Shown: piece by piece, positions 25,889 to 34,414 of the stretch
Numbering within the stretch: the stretch's first letter is position 1
How the letters are laid out: each line of letters begins with the position of its first letter
NCBI RefSeq assembly: GCF_026625865.1
Contig: NZ_CP113067.1
Coordinates: 1,984,001 to 2,048,000, forward strand
Source: Microbacterium sp. SL75
GTDB lineage: Bacteria; Actinomycetota; Actinomycetes; Actinomycetales; Microbacteriaceae
Direction of reading: 5' to 3'
Length of the DNA: 64,000 nt
Notes under the pieces: model-generated
The model's database searches: none
The model's input: only the letters and a program-made list of their open reading frames with translations
Told to the model about the DNA's origin: nothing
Position numbers and translations under genes: made by a program

Positions 25889-27328
25889 TCAGCCGTTCGC
25901 GTGCCGATCCAGGAAAGCGAACACCTCGGCGTCGTCAACGCCCGGGAACATGCCGCGGGGCAGCGGCGAGAACATGTACTGGTGCACGCGGGCGCTCGGC
26001 CACGCCTTGCCCGACCAGCGCTCGGCGGCCTCCGTGTCGGGGCGACGGCAGCACGACTCGTCGGGGCAGTGCGAGATGCCGCGCTTCGTGGTCTCGCGTC
26101 CGCGGAACCAGCGCGCGTCGTCGAAGGGCACCCCGACGGTGATCGAGAAGTCGCCGCTCGACGTGCTCCCCGTCTGGGTCGAGCACCAGAAGGTTCCGGC
26201 CGGGGTGTCGGTGTACTGGTAGTGCTCGGTGGTGCGGTTGTGCTCGTCGAACGCCGACCTCGCCGAGAACTTCTTGCACACGATCTGCCCCTCGACCGAC
26301 CCGGTGACGTCGGTGGGAAGGGGGAGGTCGTCGTTCTCGTAGACGCGCGAGATGGCGCCGTCTCCGTCGACGCGCATGAAGTGCAGGCGGATGCCGAGGT
26401 GCACCGTCATGAGATTCGTCATGCGCATAGCCGCGGCCTCGTGGGTCACGCCGAACGCGTCGCGGAAATCCTCGACGGCGAGGTTGCGGTCCTTCTTCGC
26501 CTGCGTGAGGAACGCGACGGCGCTCGTCTCGGGCATCAGGCAGCAGGCCGCGTAGTAGTTGATCTCGAGTCGCTGCTGCAGGAAGTCCGCGTAGTCGGTG
26601 GGTGGGCGATGCCCCAGCAGGCGATGTGCCATCGCCTGCAGCGCCATCGAGCGCAATCCGTGCCCCCCGGGGATCGAGGCGGGCGGGAGGTAGATGCGGC
26701 CGTTCTCGAGGTCGGTGACCGAACGGGCCGAGTGGGGCAGGTCGCTGACGTAGATGAGCTCGAAGCCCAGCTGCTCGGCCATGATGCTCACCGTGCGGTG
26801 GGTGAGCGCACCGGTGGAGTGCCCCGCGGCCTTGAGCTGCTTCTCGGCGAGCCGCTCGACCTCGGGCAGGTGGTTCGACATCTCGCGCATGCGCAGGCGC
26901 AGCTCGGTGTTGGCGCGGCGGGCTTCCTCGGGGCTCGCGATCGTCTCGCGCTCGCGGCGCTGCAGCTCGCGGTGCAGGCCCAGGACCGCTTCGATGGTGT
27001 CGTCGCTCGTGCCCTTGGTGACCTTGACGGGAGGGATGCCGAGCTGACGGAAGAACGGACTGGTCTGAGCCCGCTCGAGCTCGATCTCGAGCGCCGCCCG
27101 ACGGTTCGGGGGTTCGCGTGAGAGCAGTTCGGTGACCTCGGTCTCGGTGGCGCGGGCGATCTCCTGGAGGAGAGAGAGCTTGGGCTCGCGTTTGCCGTTC
27201 TCGATGAGGCTCAGCTGGCTTCCGGCGACTCCGACCATCGCGCCGAGTTCGTCGAGCGTGTAGCCCCGCGCGAGGCGGTGGTGCCGGATGCGGTGACCCA
27301 GGGTCGTGAGTTCGAACGACGATGCCAT
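25889..27328 (-). CDS. ramB: RamB-type regulator: XRE helix-turn-helix with short-chain fatty acyl regulator domains
   Basis: A 479-residue regulator. N-terminal XRE/Cro helix-turn-helix (about 8-64: [39 protein letters not shown]), a middle IrrE/ImmA-like domain whose metalloprotease motif is degenerate (MAHRLLGH lacks the HExxH Glu), and a Cys-rich C-terminal DUF2083/ScfRs domain ([20 protein letters not shown]). This is the architecture of RamB, which represses acetate and glyoxylate genes in Corynebacterium. It is divergent from pckG with only 117 bp between starts, so control of pckG, or autoregulation, is a reasonable inference. I do not see the corynebacterial AAAGTTTGCAAA-type box; AATCGGCGATT at 27347-27357 is a small palindrome there. 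Confidence 0.9.
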   Translation of the reverse strand: MASSFELTTLGHRIRHHRLARGYTLDELGAMVGVAGSQLSLIENGKREPKLSLLQEIARATETEVTELLSREPPNRRAALEIELERAQTSPFFRQLGIPPVKVTKGTSDDTIEAVLGLHRELQRRERETIASPEEARRANTELRLRMREMSNHLPEVERLAEKQLKAAGHSTGALTHRTVSIMAEQLGFELIYVSDLPHSARSVTDLENGRIYLPPASIPGGHGLRSMALQAMAHRLLGHRPPTDYADFLQQRLEINYYAACCLMPETSAVAFLTQAKKDRNLAVEDFRDAFGVTHEAAAMRMTNLMTVHLGIRLHFMRVDGDGAISRVYENDDLPLPTDVTGSVEGQIVCKKFSARSAFDEHNRTTEHYQYTDTPAGTFWCSTQTGSTSSGDFSITVGVPFDDARWFRGRETTKRGISHCPDESCCRRPDTEAAERWSGKAWPSARVHQYMFSPLPRGMFPGVDDAEVFAFLDRHANG

Positions 27329-27445
27329 TCCTTGACCATATCGAAAAATCGGCGATTCTTACCGCTCGAATTCTTGGAAAGAAGTTGTGAGAACGCGCAA
27401 CATGAAGGAAGACCACCGATTTCGCTCTCAACCGAGGAGAACGAC

Positions 27446-29338
27446 ATGGCACTCGCCGACATCTTCAGCTCCACCCCGCGCACCGCCGCGCCCACCGCCC
27501 GCGCCGCTCGCGGCCAGCGCCCCGGCCACGGTGAGTTCCCCGCCGTCCAGGGTCCGGGCCTCGCCGCCCTCACCGCGTGGGTCGACCAGGTCGCCGCCCT
27601 CACCCAGCCCGCCCGCATCCACTGGGTCGACGGCTCGGCGGCCGAGAACGACGCGCTGCTGCGCGAGATGGTCGACGAGGGCAAGCTCATCAAGCTCAAC
27701 CCCGAGTGGCGTCCGGGGTCGTACCTGGCCCGCTCGCACCCGGGCGATGTCGCCCGGCTGGAGTCGCGCACCTACATCGCATCGAACCGCGAAGAAGACG
27801 CCGGTCCCACGAACAACTGGATCGCCCCCGCCGAGATCCGCGAGACGCTCGACGCTGTCTTCGAGGGCTCGATGCGCGGTCGCACCATGTACGTCGTGCC
27901 CTTCTCGATGGGCGCGGTCGGCGGCCCCCTGAGCCACATCGGCGTGCAGATCACCGACAGCGCCTACGCCGTGGCATCCATCGGCGTGATGACCCGCGTC
28001 GGCACCGCTGTCACGGAGCAGATCGCCCAGGGTGCGCCCTGGGTCAAGACCGTGCACTCGGTCGGGGCGCCGCTCGCCCCCGGCGAGGACGACGTCGCCT
28101 GGCCCTGCAACGGCGAGAAGTACATCGTGCACTTCCCCGACACCCTCGAAGTCTGGTCGTTCGGCTCGGGGTACGGCGGCAACGCGATCCTCGCGAAGAA
28201 GTGCTTCGCCCTGCGCATCGCCTCGGTCATCGGCCGCGACGAGGGCTGGCTCGCCGAGCACATGCTGCTCATCCGCGTGATCGACCCGGCCGGCAAGGCG
28301 TACCACGTGGCCGCCGCGTTCCCCTCGGCCTGCGGCAAGACGAACCTCGCGATGCTGCGGCCGACGATTCCCGGCTGGCGCGTCGAGACCCTCGGCGACG
28401 ACATCACGTGGATCCGCCCCGGCGAGGACGGGCGCCTGTGGGCCATCAACCCCGAGGCCGGCTTCTTCGGCGTCGCGCCCGGCACCGGCGAGTCGACCAA
28501 CGTCACCGCGATCGAGACGCTCTGGGGCAACACGATCTTCACGAACGTCGCTCTCCGCCCCGACGGCGACGTCTGGTGGGAGGGCCTGACCGACGAGGCA
28601 CCCCCGCACCTCATCGACTGGGAGGGAAAGCCCTGGACCCCCGCGTCGGGCCGCCCCGCCGCGCACCCCAACTCGCGCTTCACCGTGGGGGCCGCGCAGT
28701 GCCCGCAGATCGCCGAGGACTGGGAGGCCCCCGAGGGTGTACCGCTCGATGTGATCCTGTTCGGCGGTCGCCGCGCCACCAACGTGCCGCTGGTGGTCGA
28801 GGCCACCGACTGGTCGCACGGCGTGTTCATCGGCTCGACCGTGTCGAGCGAGAAGACGGCGGCGCAGGAGGGCACGGTCGGCGAGCTCCGCCGCGACCCG
28901 TTCGCGATGCTGCCCTTCTGCGGGTACAACATGGGCGACTACTTCGGCCACTGGCTGAAGGTCGGGCAGAAGCTGCGCTTCGACCGCGCACCGCGCATCT
29001 TCCAGGTCAACTGGTTCCGCAAGGGCGACGACGGACGCTTCCTCTGGCCCGGATTCGGTGACAACGCTCGCGTGATCGACTGGATCATCCGTCGCGTCGA
29101 CGGACAGGTGGATGCCGTGGACAGCCCGATCGGCCGTCTGCCCCGCCTCGAGGACCTCGAGTTGTCGGGTCTCGACCTGCCGGCCGCCGACCTCGAGGAG
29201 CTGTTCTCGATCGACACCGCGTCGTGGCTGGCCGAGGCCGACCTGACCGAGGAGTTCTACGCCACCTTCGGTTCCCACCTGCCGGCCGCCCTGCGCGCCG
29301 AGCTCGCGGCTCTCCGCTACCGCCTGCAGCGGTCCTGA
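27446..29338 (+). CDS. pckG: Phosphoenolpyruvate carboxykinase (GTP)
   Basis: A 630-residue cytoplasmic enzyme that converts oxaloacetate and GTP to PEP, CO2 and GDP, the first committed step of gluconeogenesis. GTP-type marks: [16 protein letters not shown], the P-loop with reactive Cys [13 protein letters not shown] (about 292-304), [22 protein letters not shown] and [22 protein letters not shown] at 27446 follows GAGGAGA; the upstream frame stays open for 56 codons but overlaps the divergent promoter region. Two strong hairpins terminate it. Divergence from ramB suggests regulation with the TCA/acetate regulon. Confidence 0.97.
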   Translation: MALADIFSSTPRTAAPTARAARGQRPGHGEFPAVQGPGLAALTAWVDQVAALTQPARIHWVDGSAAENDALLREMVDEGKLIKLNPEWRPGSYLARSHPGDVARLESRTYIASNREEDAGPTNNWIAPAEIRETLDAVFEGSMRGRTMYVVPFSMGAVGGPLSHIGVQITDSAYAVASIGVMTRVGTAVTEQIAQGAPWVKTVHSVGAPLAPGEDDVAWPCNGEKYIVHFPDTLEVWSFGSGYGGNAILAKKCFALRIASVIGRDEGWLAEHMLLIRVIDPAGKAYHVAAAFPSACGKTNLAMLRPTIPGWRVETLGDDITWIRPGEDGRLWAINPEAGFFGVAPGTGESTNVTAIETLWGNTIFTNVALRPDGDVWWEGLTDEAPPHLIDWEGKPWTPASGRPAAHPNSRFTVGAAQCPQIAEDWEAPEGVPLDVILFGGRRATNVPLVVEATDWSHGVFIGSTVSSEKTAAQEGTVGELRRDPFAMLPFCGYNMGDYFGHWLKVGQKLRFDRAPRIFQVNWFRKGDDGRFLWPGFGDNARVIDWIIRRVDGQVDAVDSPIGRLPRLEDLELSGLDLPAADLEELFSIDTASWLAEADLTEEFYATFGSHLPAALRAELAALRYRLQRS

Positions 29339-29342
29339 GACC

Positions 29343-29379
29343 GCTCGCCCCCGCGCCGTTTCGCGCGGACCGGGCGAGC
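29343..29379 (+). terminator. Hairpin terminator 1 after pckG
   Basis: GCTCGCCC / GGGCGAGC outer arms with an inner CCGCGC / GCGCGG stem, 5 bp after the stop codon. Confidence 0.65.
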
Positions 29380-29388
29380 ATGTGAATC

Positions 29389-29425
29389 GACGCCCCTCCC
29401 GTTCATGGCGCGCGGGAGGGGCGTC
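29389..29425. terminator. Hairpin terminator 2 after pckG
   Basis: Perfect 13-bp arms GACGCCCCTCCCG (29389-29401) and CGGGAGGGGCGTC (29413-29425), loop 11 nt. It may act in both directions, also on the leftward exporter gene. Confidence 0.7.
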
Positions 29426-29445
29426 GGTGCGTATCGGTCAGGTCA

Positions 29446-29514
29446 GCGAGACTGCATCCCGCTGACAACTCGGCGTCACGCTGCAGCCGACGTGTCAGCG
29501 AGATGCAGTCTCGC
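29446..29514. repeat. Isolated inverted repeat with GTCAGCGAG boxes
   Basis: Perfect 13-bp arms GCGAGACTGCATC (29446-29458) and GATGCAGTCTCGC (29502-29514), 43 nt apart. GTCAGCGAGA recurs as a direct copy at 29442 and 29494, and GCTGACA lies between. It resembles the other intergenic palindromes but shares no sequence with families A or B; only one copy in this window. Confidence 0.6.
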
Positions 29515-29609
29515 GTTGCGAGGGCGCCGAGCGGTGCAGAGCAGCGGCGAGCGGGGCGAAGCCGCGGGACGCGTCGGCGCTGGAGCGCCTCACGCGGCCA
29601 GCCCGCCGG

Positions 29610-31484
29610 CTACACCAGCAGCTGGTGCTTGGCCAGGTCGCGATACAGGGGAGTGGATGCCACCAGCTCGCTGTGCGTGCCCTGGCCGACCACCCGGCCG
29701 TCGTCGAGCACCACGATGAGGTCGCTGTCGACGACGGTCGACAGACGGTGCGCGATGACGAGGAGCGTACGGTCGGTCGCCACCGCGTCGATCGCTTCGC
29801 GCATGCGCTGCTCGTTGACGCCGTCGAGCGACGAGGTCGACTCGTCGAGCAGCAGGACCGGGGGAGCGGCCAGCAGGGCGCGGGCGATCGCGAGACGTTG
29901 GCGCTCTCCACCCGAGAGCATGACGCCGTCCTCGCCCACCGGGGCGTCGACGCCGAGCACGTCGCGCTCGACGACGTCGCCCAGGTTCACCGCGCGAAGC
30001 ACTCGCTCGCAGTCGGCGTCGGTGGCGTCGGGCGAGGCGAGACGCAGGTTGTCGGCGATGGTGCCGGCGAGGGTCGGGGCATCCTGCTCGACGTATCCGA
30101 AGCGAGCGCGCAGCTGCTCGCGGGGAAGGTCGCGCGCATCGGCTCCGTCGATGATGATCGCCCCGCCGGTGGGGTCGTAGAACCGCTCGACGAGAGAGAG
30201 GATCGTGCTCTTGCCGGCTCCCGAGGGACCGACGAGCGCCACGCGCGCGCCGCGTGGGACGGTGAACGACACCCCGCGCAGCACCTCGTGATCGGTCTCG
30301 GGTTCCGCGTCCCCGGGCTCGTTCGCCTCGAGGTGCACCTCGGCGAGCACCGAACGTGCCTCTTTCGCCGCGGCCTCGCGCGCTCTGACGACGTGATCGG
30401 GATAGCGGAAGTGCACGTCGCGGAACTCGATCGCCGCGGCATCCGGGGTCGCGGTCGTCGCCGACGGCCGGTCGCCGTCGTCTTCGAGCGGAAGGTCGAG
30501 GACCTCCTGGATGCGCCCGAGCGCCCCGAGCGCCTGGTTCACCGAGGTGATCGCGCCGATCGCCGAGGCGAGAGGCTGCACGAGCAGGAACAGGAAGATC
30601 ACGAACGTGACGAGCGAGGCCACGTCGATGGCGCCGGATGCCACGCGGTATCCGCCGACGCCGAGCACGACCAGCAGCGACACCTGCAGGGCGACGAACG
30701 CGATGGGCACGATGAGCGCCGACACCCGCGCGATGCGCACCCCCGCGGCGTAGGCTGCCGTGGCGTTCTCGGTCACGGCGGCGATCTCGCGCTCGGTGGC
30801 GCCCGATGCGCGGATGGTCCGGATCGACCCCACCGCGCGCTCGACGCCCGACGACAGCTCGCCGACCTTGGCCTGTTGGACGGCGGATGCCGCGCGGATG
30901 CGCGTGCTCAGCAGCACGACGACGGCGAGGGAGGCGCCCACGACCACGACGATGAGCGCGAGCAGCAGCGGGTCGATGAACGCCATCGCGATGACTGCGC
31001 CGACGAGGATGAGGGCGTTGCCCACGGCATCCGCGAATCCCTGGGTGAGCACCGCGTACAACAGCGTCGTATCGGTTCCCACGCGCGAGACGAGGTCGCC
31101 CGTGCGGCGCGCGTCGAACTCGCTGATCGGCAGCCGTAGGATGCGCCCGATGAGCCGCCGCCGGCTCGAGAAGACCACCGCGGTGCCCGTGCGCTGCAGC
31201 AGATAGTGCTGGAAGCCCGAGATCACCGACGACAGCACGACGAAGGCGACGAGCATCCAGACGAGAGCGCCGAGGGGGACGCTGTTCTGCACGCGCGAGA
31301 TGACCTCGCCCACGACCAGCGGCTGCGCGAGCGTGGCGGCGGCGCCGAGCACGCTCAGCACGCCCACGACGACGAGTGTGCGCGTGTGCTCGAGCAGGAA
31401 CGGCAGCAGCTGACGGAACGACGCGCGCGGGCCTTCGGGCGCGCGCCGGCCGCGCCGACCACGCGCGGGAGCGGAAAACGACAT
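29610..31484 (-). CDS. ABC exporter, fused permease and ATPase (multidrug/lipid type)
   Basis: A 624-residue half-transporter with six membrane helices (about 30-320) and a C-terminal ATPase with Walker A GPSGAGKST (about 417), Q-loop RFGYVEQDAP, signature LSGGERQR (about 520), Walker B VLLLDEST and the switch His in AHRLST. It would work as a homodimer exporting drugs or lipids. An unusual stretch of about 40 residues, charged and Ala/Glu-rich (AREAAAKEARSVLAE and the following acidic part), is inserted between the A-loop (FRYPD) and the Walker A strand. ATG at 31484 follows GAGGTGAG. It is a single gene; neighbours give no clue to the substrate. Confidence 0.88.
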   Translation of the reverse strand: MSFSAPARGRRGRRAPEGPRASFRQLLPFLLEHTRTLVVVGVLSVLGAAATLAQPLVVGEVISRVQNSVPLGALVWMLVAFVVLSSVISGFQHYLLQRTGTAVVFSSRRRLIGRILRLPISEFDARRTGDLVSRVGTDTTLLYAVLTQGFADAVGNALILVGAVIAMAFIDPLLLALIVVVVGASLAVVVLLSTRIRAASAVQQAKVGELSSGVERAVGSIRTIRASGATEREIAAVTENATAAYAAGVRIARVSALIVPIAFVALQVSLLVVLGVGGYRVASGAIDVASLVTFVIFLFLLVQPLASAIGAITSVNQALGALGRIQEVLDLPLEDDGDRPSATTATPDAAAIEFRDVHFRYPDHVVRAREAAAKEARSVLAEVHLEANEPGDAEPETDHEVLRGVSFTVPRGARVALVGPSGAGKSTILSLVERFYDPTGGAIIIDGADARDLPREQLRARFGYVEQDAPTLAGTIADNLRLASPDATDADCERVLRAVNLGDVVERDVLGVDAPVGEDGVMLSGGERQRLAIARALLAAPPVLLLDESTSSLDGVNEQRMREAIDAVATDRTLLVIAHRLSTVVDSDLIVVLDDGRVVGQGTHSELVASTPLYRDLAKHQLLV

Positions 31485-31563
31485 GCTCACCTCGGGAAAG
31501 GAATGGGGTGCTTCGACCGTACCCCGCCCCACCGACACCGCCGGTCGGTCCCCTCGATGGCGT

Positions 31564-31644
31564 GCGAAACTCCGGAGAAATCCCGCGAAGCGCCGTCGTT
31601 CCCGGGTGAAGACCCCCGGGGCGCACCGATCTTCAGGAGTTCGG
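31564..31644. repeat. Inverted-end element, family B, copy 3
   Basis: Left end CGAAACTCCGGAG (31564-31576), right end TTCAGGAGTTCGG (31632-31644), with an inner CCCGGG-centred palindrome. It lies in the 243-bp gap between the exporter start and the terminator of the MHS transporter. Confidence 0.75.
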
Positions 31645-31675
31645 CCCGCCCGCCGACGAAGCCCGATCGCAACGA

Positions 31676-31709
31676 CGGATGCCACGAGGCCTGGGCCCCG
31701 TGGCATCCG
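31676..31709 (-). terminator. Hairpin terminator of the MHS transporter gene
   Basis: Perfect arms CGGATGCCACG (31676-31686) and CGTGGCATCCG (31699-31709), 18 bp beyond the stop of the leftward transporter. Confidence 0.7.
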
Positions 31710-31727
31710 GTGTCGAGAACGAACCCG

Positions 31728-33179
31728 TTACGGCGCGGTCGCTCCCGCGGCGAGGTTGTCGTCGTAGTCGACGTCCTTCGTTTCGGGCGAGAGCACGAGT
31801 GCGACGAGGGTCAGCACGCCCATCGCCGAGAGGTACACGCCCACCAGCCACGGGTTGCCGTCGCCCGCCGCCCACAGGGCCACCGCGACGATCGGTGCGA
31901 GGGCCGCGCCGAGGATCGACGAGACGTTGTACGAGATGGCCGAGCCGGTGTAGCGCACGTTCGTCGGGAACAGCTCCGGCAGCACGGCGCCCATGGGGCC
32001 GAAGGTCGCGCCCATCAGCAGGAACCCGAGGATGAGGAACGCCTGCACGAGCACCCGCGTGAAGCCGGGGTCGGCGTGCGGCACGAGGAAGAACGAGAAC
32101 GTCAGGCCGAACACGATGATCGCGGCGGTGACGCCGATCAGCAGGCGCTTGCGGCCGATGCGGTCGGCGATGGGGCCCGACAGCATCGTGAAGATGCCGA
32201 AGAACACGACGCCGATGATCTGCATGATCACGAAGTCCGTGTACCCGAAGCCGAGGCCGGGCACGTACTCGGCGGCGTTGAACGGGGTGCCGGCCTTCTC
32301 GGCTGCGGCCTGCGCACCCTCGAGGGTCGCCTTCGTGCCGTACGAGAGGGTGAAGCTCGTCATCAGGTAGAACAGCACGTAGGTCGCCAGCATGATGAAC
32401 GTGCCGAGGATGAGCTGCTTCCAGGTGCGGCGCACGGCCTCACCGAGCGGGAACTTCTTGATCGCCCCGGTCTTCTCGGCCTTGGCGAACGACTCGCTCT
32501 CGACCAGACGGAGCCGCACCCAGAGGCCGACGATGACCATCACGGCCGAGAACAGGAACGGCACGCGCCAGCCCCACGCGAGGAACTCGGCCGAGCGCTG
32601 TGCGGTGCCGTCAGGGTGCGGCAGGGCGAAGTTGATGAAGAGGAACACGCCGTTGGCGATGATGAAGCCGATCGGAGCGCCCAGCTGCGGGAACGTGCCG
32701 AACAGCGCGCGCTTGCCCTTCGGGGCGTTCTCGGTGGCGACCAGTGCCGCTCCCGACCACTCGCCGCCGAGCGCGAAGCCCTGCGCGAGACGCATGACCA
32801 GCAGCAGGATCGCCGCCCACACGCCGATCTCGTTGAAGGTGGGGAGGCAGCCGATGAGGAAGGTCGCCACCCCCATGGTCAGAAGGGATGCCACGAGCGT
32901 GGCCTTGCGGCCGAAGCGGTCGCCGAAGTGTCCGAAGACGATGGCGCCGAGGGGGCGGGCGACCATGGCGGCGCCGAAGACGCTGAACGACAGCAGCAGC
33001 GAGGTGGTCTCGTTGCCGGTCGGGAAGAAGAGGATCGGGAAGACGAGGACCGCGGCCGTGGCGTACGCGTAGAAGTCGTAGAACTCGATCGTGGTGCCGA
33101 TCAGGCTCGCGGTGATGACGCGCGAACGCGGGTTCGCGGGGGCCGAGGCGGATCGGGTGGAGGGGGATGAGGTGGTCAT
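31728..33179 (-). CDS. MFS transporter, metabolite:H+ symporter (MHS) family
   Basis: A 483-residue transporter with 12 helices. MHS marks: GTTIEFYDFYAYATAAVLVF, GAIVFGHFGDRFGRKATLV, MRLAQGFALGGEWSGAALVA and TENAPKGKRALFGTFPQLG. It is a paralogue of the transporter at 16364 but clearly diverged, with a longer periplasmic loop between helices 7 and 8 (about 255-300). The ATG at 33179 gives the expected short N-terminus; an open extension of 34 residues has no family similarity. It stands alone between repeats, so the substrate cannot be inferred from context. Confidence 0.87.
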   Translation of the reverse strand: MTTSSPSTRSASAPANPRSRVITASLIGTTIEFYDFYAYATAAVLVFPILFFPTGNETTSLLLSFSVFGAAMVARPLGAIVFGHFGDRFGRKATLVASLLTMGVATFLIGCLPTFNEIGVWAAILLLVMRLAQGFALGGEWSGAALVATENAPKGKRALFGTFPQLGAPIGFIIANGVFLFINFALPHPDGTAQRSAEFLAWGWRVPFLFSAVMVIVGLWVRLRLVESESFAKAEKTGAIKKFPLGEAVRRTWKQLILGTFIMLATYVLFYLMTSFTLSYGTKATLEGAQAAAEKAGTPFNAAEYVPGLGFGYTDFVIMQIIGVVFFGIFTMLSGPIADRIGRKRLLIGVTAAIIVFGLTFSFFLVPHADPGFTRVLVQAFLILGFLLMGATFGPMGAVLPELFPTNVRYTGSAISYNVSSILGAALAPIVAVALWAAGDGNPWLVGVYLSAMGVLTLVALVLSPETKDVDYDDNLAAGATAP

Positions 33180-33353
33180 GACTGCCTGACGAGAAGGTCG
33201 ATCAATCGCGTCCGGGATGGGGCGCAGCGGTGGCGCGCCGCGATCACGGGGGTGGGTGTGAGCGGGTGCGCGAAGGAGCACCGGAGACGTCCCCGAGTGA
33301 GGGGCGTCCAGACCCTCCAGTCTATGCGTGCGCTGAGTGCGGGGCCCGCGGCC

Positions 33354-33707
33354 TCAGTGCCAGATCACCGCGAGACCGGCGTTGAGCAGAGCCAGGATGC
33401 CGATGGGCCAGAAGATCGCGGGCGACAGCGAACCCGTGCGCTTCTGGCGGGCGGAGCCGATGCCGAGCAGAGCGCCGATGACGAGGAGCACCACGAGCTT
33501 GATGCCGATCTTGGCGTAGTTGAGGTCGTGGTCGAGGCCCCACGGAGCCGACAGGGCGAGGCCCGTGACGAGGGAGAGGAGCAGGGCGTAGTTCATCAGC
33601 GGCGTCACACGCACACGGCGGGCGACGGCCTCGACGACCCAGGCGCCGAACAGGACGGCGAAGCCGACGAGGTGGACGAGGACGACGACACTGCGCAGGA
33701 TCTCCAT
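33354..33707 (-). CDS. Small integral membrane protein, four helices
   Basis: A 117-residue protein consisting almost wholly of four membrane helices separated by short basic loops (ARRVRVT, SARQKRTGSLS). I do not recognise a named family with certainty; the pattern LVHLVGFAVLFGAWVVEAVARR resembles small actinobacterial membrane proteins sometimes annotated as Fe-S oxidoreductase-associated. The ATG at 33707 is chosen because TACCCT sits 7 nt upstream (leaderless), and the alternative start 27 bp earlier would fall upstream of that box. Function unknown. Confidence 0.72.
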   Translation of the reverse strand: MEILRSVVVLVHLVGFAVLFGAWVVEAVARRVRVTPLMNYALLLSLVTGLALSAPWGLDHDLNYAKIGIKLVVLLVIGALLGIGSARQKRTGSLSPAIFWPIGILALLNAGLAVIWH

Positions 33708-33714
33708 ACCGGTC

Positions 33715-33720
33715 AGGGTA
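33715..33720 (-). promoter_or_regulatory. Leaderless -10 box (TACCCT)
   Basis: TACCCT on the minus strand, 7 nt before the ATG at 33707. Confidence 0.5.
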
Positions 33721-33779
33721 GGGACGCGGCGCACCGCCCGCCAGGAAGGCGCGCCTCACCGCGCGGCAGCCCGAGCCGC

Positions 33780-33870
33780 CACGCGCGGTCCCGGCTCGCG
33801 GCGCGCGGTCCCTGAGCCGCGGCGCGAGGCCCCTGAGCCGCGGTGCGAGGTCCCTGAGCCTGTCGAAGGG
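33780..33870. repeat. Tandem array of four 21-bp units ending in a widespread TCGACAGGCTCAGG box
   Basis: Units of exactly 21 bp (GCGCGGTCCCTGAGCCGCG type) begin at 33780, 33801, 33822 and 33843. The last merges into CCCTGAGCCTGTCGAAGGG; its complement CCCTTCGACAGGCTCAGGG is a short repeat that I know to be scattered in many high-GC bacterial genomes. Confidence 0.7.
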
Positions 33871-33893
33871 TCCGCCCCGTCCCGCAGACGACG

Positions 33894-33928
33894 ACGGGCC
33901 CGGCGACCGCGGAGGTCACCGGGCCCGT
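33894..33928 (-). terminator. Terminator of the rib operon
   Basis: Arms ACGGGCCCGGCGACC (33894-33908) and GGTCACCGGGCCCGT (33914-33928) with one mismatch, 13 bp beyond the ribH stop. Confidence 0.75.
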
Positions 33929-33940
33929 CGGAGGAATGCC

Positions 33941-34414
33941 TCAGCCGCGCAGCTCCCGCAGCACCAGGGCGGTGCGGATCGCGGCATCCGCGGCCTCCTC
34001 GCCCTTGTCTTCCTTCGATCCTTCGAGACCCGCGCGGTCCAGGCCCTGTTGTTCGTCGTCGAGGGTCAGAACGCCGAACCCGACCGGCTTGCCCGTGTCG
34101 AGGGCGACCCGCGTCAGGCCGTCGGTCGCCGCCGACGAGACGAACTCGAAGTGCGGCGTCCCACCCCGGATGATCACGCCGAGCGCGACCACGGCATCCG
34201 CCCCGGCGTCGAGAGCGGCCTTGGCCGCCACGGGCAGTTCGAACGATCCGGGTACCCGCACGACCCGGTAGGTCGCGCCCGTGGCGTCGAGCACGCGCTT
34301 CGCTCCGGCGATGAGACCGTTCGTGATGACCTCGTGCCACGTTCCCGCGACCACGACGACGTTCAGGCCCGACGCGTCGACGCCGCCGGTCTCGGGTGCT
34401 CCACTGCCGGCCAT
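33941..34414 (-). CDS. ribH: 6,7-dimethyl-8-ribityllumazine synthase
   Basis: A 157-residue subunit of the lumazine synthase shell, which joins 5-amino-6-ribitylaminouracil with dihydroxybutanone phosphate. Family marks: VPGSFELPVAAKA, GVIIRGGTPHFEFV with the catalytic His, and GVLTLDDEQQGLDRAG. Length is normal. The ATG overlaps the ribBA stop by one base (TGATG). It is the last gene of the ribD-ribE-ribBA-ribH operon under the FMN riboswitch. Confidence 0.96.
   Translation of the reverse strand: MAGSGAPETGGVDASGLNVVVVAGTWHEVITNGLIAGAKRVLDATGATYRVVRVPGSFELPVAAKAALDAGADAVVALGVIIRGGTPHFEFVSSAATDGLTRVALDTGKPVGFGVLTLDDEQQGLDRAGLEGSKEDKGEEAADAAIRTALVLRELRG

Noticed and set aside
27329-27445. Classical RamB box in the ramB-pckG intergenic region
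   Set aside because: No AAAGTTTGCAAA-like sequence is present; only a small AATCGGCGATT palindrome, which is too short to claim as a RamB site.
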